The notes beneath the pieces were generated by a model. That model was not told the origin of the DNA. It saw nothing but the letters and a program-made list of their open reading frames with translations, and ran no database searches. Below, piece by piece: positions 58,826 through 64,000 of a stretch of DNA of 64,000 bases. The stretch comes from Bradysia coprophila (taxonomy: Eukaryota; Arthropoda; Insecta; Diptera; Sciaridae). The translations under genes and the position numbers were made by a program. Every line of letters begins with the position of its first letter. Position 1 is the first letter of the stretch. The stretch covers positions 5,507,132 through 5,571,131 of the forward strand of contig NW_023504022.1 of the NCBI RefSeq assembly GCF_014529535.1. The letters run 5' to 3'.

Positions 58826-61044
58826 CTTAATCCCAAACTCAATTCCCTGTATCTTGTTGAAGGGAAGTTAAAGAACAACACAGTATCAATGTATCATGTG
58901 ATAAAAAAAATTCATTGAAAGTCTTTCGAATGTACGGTAAAATAACTAGTGACACCGACAATCGCCAAAAACGAAAAACTAAAAAATCTCTCTCTAAACA
59001 CTATGACTATATACCTCTCTGTATACCTAAAGCTGACATTAATCAGTATAATGTGTGCAACTTGTATGGAATTCAACATATGCAAAATATTTCAAATTCG
59101 AATGCAAAATTTAGTATTTTTAGCTTCTATTTACAATAAACAATAAAATGTGTTGATTTATCCATGACTGACGAACATTTGTTCGTTGAAATTAACACGA
59201 TATAAGGTAAAGAAAGAAAAAAAAAATCTCGCAAAAACCTTGAAATGCACATTGTATTCTCATTCAAATGAAACACACGAAAAAAAAAAACCATTTGGAT
59301 ATTTGCATAAGACGAGTTAAAAAAAAGATTCTTTGAAAATTTAACACCTCCATTCCACAAATCTGAAATAAAAGTTTTGTTTGGAAATGCATAACGCGCT
59401 TTCAATGTTATTTTCTTCGAGCGTATAACTTCCTGGTTTCATTTGAGAAAAAAACAAACAAGCAAAACACCTTACTCTAAGGGGAATCTTAACCGAATCT
59501 TAAATTAATGTACTTAACAGAAGAAGAAATTCTTTTTTCTTTTTTACTAAACAACGAAAAATCTAGTCTTTATATTTCTTTAAACTATTTTTTAAATAGA
59601 AAGGTATGGCGTATTGTGAACAATGTTAATTAGAAAAATTAATTATTTTTATGACATCATAAAAGAACAAGAAGAACAGAAGCATTTTTTAGTTAATTAC
59701 TTGGGATAGTAGAATACAACCAAGGCGATCCAGTACTAAGAAATAAAAACAAAAATTATGTCAAATATTTTAATTGTGTAGTTTGTTTAAAAAACAAAGA
59801 AAAAGTGAAAAAGAAAAATAAATTTAATCTTAAACAGAAGCGACAAGGATCGTTTTGTTTCATTAACAGGACAACAGATGCGATTTTACAGAACAGCTTA
59901 GCCATCTGCCAGCAACAATAACGATCGATGAAAGCGATGAACCCTGGAGTCATCTGTAATATAGCAAAACATCTCTTACAACAAATGAAGTACCAGATTT
60001 GCTGTTCGAATAAAGCTAAAATTCAATCGAGTTTGTATGAAATAAATATTGCATGTAATGCTGCGCTTGCCAAGGCTCCGACTGGTGCTATGGGTGTTCG
60101 GGCAATGAAACGATTTTTACAAGTTTTCTTGACACAACGCCCGAAGGACTTTTTCTGACTATGCGATTGCTGTTTAATAAACAACGATTAAAAAAGGTGG
60201 TTGTTGGCTAAGTGAAGCAAATGGTATGGCTAGAATGTTGGACGATCGGAGTGTCTATGCACAGATTAGCGAATGCATTTACCGTCGAAATTTACCGGGA
60301 AATGAAGAGTAAATTCTTACTCGTGTAGACATTTGTTTTTCGATGAGTTGGGGGTTTGTAAGTCGCACAGATGGCAAATGTTTTTATCCCACCCGTCGAG
60401 ATATCAATATCTAAACAAATAAGTGGTTTATTGTGCTCGCGAAGCCCTGCAGAAATGAGTTTACCGTTTCTTTATTTCCATATTTCAGGATGATAAAGAA
60501 TTCCATATCTACACAGTTCAACAGAAATATTGGGAATCGATAGGGCGAGCTAGTTTCAAAATTTCTGTTGAACTGAAATGAAAGGTAATCTCCCTATTGT
60601 ACTGTTTTCTTGAATTTTTATTGGACGTCGTTTCATTTGGTTTTCTAAAGATGTAGTTACACGATCTTCTGAACTTCGAATTCTGTAGATTTTCTAAAGA
60701 ACAGCGACTGCGGAGTTGCAAACTTAATGTTAAGAATAAACGAGCAATTTTGCGTTGCTCAGTTCGACATTTATGCTCCATTTTCTCTTGTTTAGCCTGT
60801 GGTGAAAATTCGTTTACAATAGAAATTACAGCATAATTGTCCCCCTCAGCAACGCAAAAATGATCGTGTATTCTCAGCCTAAGGCTGAGACTGAGTTGCT
60901 TATCATAATATATAAAATTAACGATGAAAATTTTCACAACGAGTTCAAATCAGATGTAATGCTTAAATGCAACTAGACTAGAAGAATAATTCCATTCAAG
61001 ATATTATTGTCAATTAAAAAATGAAAAAAATCATTCAATTTTTG

Positions 61045-61132
61045 AAGGTCGGTTAACCGGTAAATGACAAAAAAAAATCCCGGGAAATGGTAAACCGGTT
61101 AACCGGGTTTTCCCGGTTACATTCCCTAGTAC
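61045..61132. mobile_element. terminal fragment of a hAT-like element
   Basis: GGTTAACCGGTAAATG, AAACCGGTTAACCGGGTTTT and CCCGGTTACATTCCCTAG are arranged as in the ends of common animal hAT elements (complement: CTAGGGAATGTAACCGGG). Only one end is visible. Confidence 0.55.
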
Positions 61133-62878
61133 AGATGCTATAAGAATGGTGTTCCAAAAACGGTTTCTACGAGCGAATGTAATTAAATTCAGCAAAAGTA
61201 CTAAGACTTGTCGCAACACAGTAAAAAGTTCCTTCTATCGAATAAATTGGTATTTTCAAATGATTCAGATTTCAGGTACTTTTTTAGAATATAGTTGGCA
61301 GTTATTGACCTCTAAGCCATCGCACAAGGTATAATGGTGGAAATAAAGAACTCATTTCGACGGTACTATACCACTATACGTAAAAAAAGATGAAGATTGA
61401 TCACTTGACCAGTTGTGGTCAGTTCTTACTCTTTGCTAAATTCAACAAGCAACATTCTCTGTATAGGTATACGATCAAAGCACCTAGCATTGGAATAGAA
61501 TAATTGGTGTGTCACAGTATTAATTCTATTCTTTATACCATTTATACCAATACTAATGGGGCATGAATCTTGTTGACGTTTTCACCACTTGTCAGCAAAT
61601 TTTCTGCAGTTAGGGGCTGTTGTAGTTTTCAGGATAAAACTTCAAGAAACGTCCGTATTCAGTGATGAAAACAAGCATGTCTATTTTGTAGTAGGGTAAA
61701 CTAGTTCGTCGTAACCATTCTTTATGATATTAAATAGTGTGGCATTGTGACCGGCCAAATATTCTGTTACTCTGCTAGGTGCCTTGATGCGATGCAAATT
61801 ATTATATGTAATTTTCTCGAAAAGATCATAGAAAAATAACAATCGAACTCAATGGTCATTGGAGCGAACTCTCTGCCCTCCTGTGAATCCATTATCATCC
61901 ATTATGCATAAATGTACTTTTTTGCTTGCGTGCATTATCATTATGTTACATCGGAAACTCGTGAACTAATGAGTTATAGTGGTTGGAAATTGGGAATACA
62001 AAAGTTATTATTATATGCGTTGGGAGTGGGTGTGTGAGGAGTTTCACATTGTCATTTAGCAGGGTTATTCGAACTGTAATTTACGATTATCATTTTTTTT
62101 AAATAAAATGTTTGATTATCAGTTTTTCAATTGTGTTCTAGCATTGTACGTATGGATTCGTGATTCTCGTGTATGTAATAAATTAATTAGGGCCACAAAC
62201 GGGTGAGTGAAACGTGTGTGTTAACGCAATTGTAGTTTATACAGAAAAAAAATCATTTTTCCCTCTTCGACTCATTACCATTTGTGGAAACATAGTCGGT
62301 TCGACTGTGTACGTCCTGTTTAAATCTCATATTTAGAAATAACAGCAATGACGCATAGCAACAAGAGAAGGTTGAATTTTATGAGGCCATTCGTTCCTGA
62401 GAGCATAGAACATGACAAACATAAATATGTTTTTTTTCTCTAAACTAAAAAGACGATTTTTTTTTTGCACCGACGATGTATACAGATTTTTGAGTGGCCA
62501 GTTTTTATTATACTTCCTACAGCTACAAATGAAAGCTTTTTTTTGCTGTCTTAAAAGCATTCAACAGCCAACATAATGTTTTTAATGTAGAATGCGTCGC
62601 TGATGAGCTTACATATTTGACTAGAAACACATATACCAGAAATATTGTTCGGCAGCATTCCACACATTCGGTAACAGATATGAATTTAGGACGACCGACG
62701 AACATTGAGTGGTAATCCTAAACTATCCTCTGAGCACCTACTAAAAGACATAATTTCATTGGAGTTGCACCAACGGTGGAAGCAAATTGGTGATTAGTCA
62801 GGTTGAACTCGTTAAATTTTTAATTCGTGATGAGAACGTTTCGACTCTGTCTTTCAAACTCCGAATATCTGATGAATG

Positions 62879-62898
62879 TATGTGTGTGTGTGTGTGTG
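62879..62898. repeat. (GT)n microsatellite
   Basis: Short alternating GT run of about 20 bp. Confidence 0.85.
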
Positions 62899-63196
62899 GA
62901 GGTTAAACATGAATATGATCAATTTTTCTAACAATCTTCAATAACCTATCCAACTCAGTTCGACTCAACTTCATTCGTATTGTGTGTGGTAACAATGAAT
63001 GATTAGCAATGCGCAAGTATGAAAATTGCTTGGCTATGTGTTGGTGGGTTTCGTTATGTCAGCTGCATTAGAGACAATTACAGAGTGGGACAAGCGAAAC
63101 GATTGGTTTAAGGTCAACTCGGAATATTTTATAGGTAATTCGAACATTTTTGTAGGGCAAACGTGAATGAGTAGAAATCAAATTGCTAATTTGCGA

Positions 63197-63528
63197 CAAT
63201 TGAGTTACAAACAATTTTATTTTTATTTTTTATCGATGGAGAACCTAATTATAAGACACTTTGTCTCGTATCATATGCCAAAAAAAGTTAAAACTTTTTT
63301 TATAAATCATTTTGAAAGTCACTGAAAACACGAAAATTCGAATCGAAATACAAAATTTTTTGATGACATACTGTATTTCTATTCGAATTTTCGTGTTTTT
63401 AGTGACTTTCAAAATGATTTATAAAAAAAGTTTTAACTTTTTTTGGCATATGATACGAGACAAAGTGTCTTATAATTAGGTTTTCCATCGATAAAAAATT
63501 AAAAAAAAAATTGTTTGTAACTCAATTG
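63197..63528. mobile_element. 332-bp near-perfect palindrome (foldback element)
   Basis: The arm from 63197 (CAATTGAGTTACAAACAATT) to about 63350 is complementary, with only a few mismatches and small poly-A length differences, to about 63376-63528 (ending AATTGTTTGTAACTCAATTG). The loop is about 25 bp. The arms contain ATCGATGGAGAACCTAATTA, CACTTTGTCTCGTATCATAT and AAAATGATTTATAAAAAAAG in both orientations. No coding frame. Confidence 0.93.
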
Positions 63529-64000
63529 CTTGTTCGTCGGAGTCATAATTTTTCTGAAAGTAGGGTTAAATTGTCGATGTAAGTCTAACGGTCAATATAC
63601 TTTTTCACATTGGATGTACCCTGCCTGTTATTAATTGTTAAATTGTTAAATGAATGAACGAAACATTTAACGAAACTTAAGTGAGGTTACGTCTAAAAGT
63701 AAGTTTCGAGCATGTTTTACAAATATGCAAAAACAATCCAATTAATCAACGGTAAAAACATCCATTCGACTGTTTCCTCAGTTGGAAAAATCGCAGTTTG
63801 AGGGTGTGGTTTGAAGCCCATTTTCATAATTTTCATAAATTTTCAAAGATTAAGAGAGATAATTGTATGGACGAAATGGAGTGAAAGGATCTATGCGTCG
63901 TTTCATGTCCTCTTACTTTCTAAGCCGACTTGAATTCGATTTTCATGTAAATAACTCAAAACGGAAAGCAAAATAATCTTCAAAACAACTATCGATCGTC
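63529..64000. other. window end, no gene seen
   Basis: AT-rich sequence after the palindrome, with no coding frame or RNA gene recognised. Confidence 0.45.

Larger units (their letters stand above)
57441..63196. other. gene-poor DNA
   Basis: No gene recognised. It holds one dispersed-repeat copy (58601-58825), a hAT-like terminal fragment (61045-61132) and a short GT run (62879-62898). Short frames at 57482 and 59928 are open but match nothing I recognise and lack exon partners. Confidence 0.45.

Noticed and set aside
59928-60158. 76-codon frame ending RAMKRFLQVFLTQRPKDFF
   Set aside because: Open on both strands, no homology recognised and no start or splice context that decides; left as spacer.

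Overview
The window looks like nuclear DNA of an insect, most likely a nematoceran fly such as a fungus gnat. The reasons are protein genes with short introns of about 60-130 bp, a ZAD-C2H2 zinc-finger gene (an arthropod-type architecture), protein sequences closest in my memory to dipteran orthologues, AT-rich spacers and many small inverted-repeat elements. The species is inference.

Layout. 1-7 kb: a secreted Tyr/Pro-rich protein, an acid-lipase-like gene in five exons, and a 1.6-kb foldback element. 7.6-28.1 kb: a recent tandem segmental duplication, with unit A (about 9.1 kb, including two later insertions), a tandem-repeat-bearing element at the A/B junction, unit B (7.5 kb) and a partial unit C (2 kb). 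A and B each carry an intron-containing Vps26 (retromer) gene, and each copy is broken by different lesions. Every unit also carries several tRNA-like modules. A hAT element and a 159-bp hAT-type MITE sit in A with exact 8-bp target duplications, and the empty sites are preserved in the sister units. 29.3-36.8 kb: a paralogue of the first secreted protein, then on the minus strand a ZAD/10-finger protein and carnitine palmitoyltransferase 2, with a selenocysteine tRNA gene between them. 37-48.5 kb: gene-poor DNA with a TIR element that carries a 177-bp higher-order satellite. 48.5-53.2 kb: two minus-strand coiled-coil genes sharing an acidic tail. 55.2-56.6 kb: a GT31 beta-1,3-glycosyltransferase. 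57-64 kb: no gene recognised; it ends with a 332-bp near-perfect palindrome.

The genes form no operon-like system. They are ordinary housekeeping or secreted functions (fatty-acid import, endosomal sorting, Golgi glycosylation, lipid hydrolysis, selenocysteine decoding) set among mobile DNA. The most striking theme is structural. At least three unrelated inverted-repeat elements carry internal tandem-repeat arrays, and the tandem units give a readable order of insertion and decay events. Exon boundaries were inferred by eye from GT/AG sites, reading-frame phase and family conservation.
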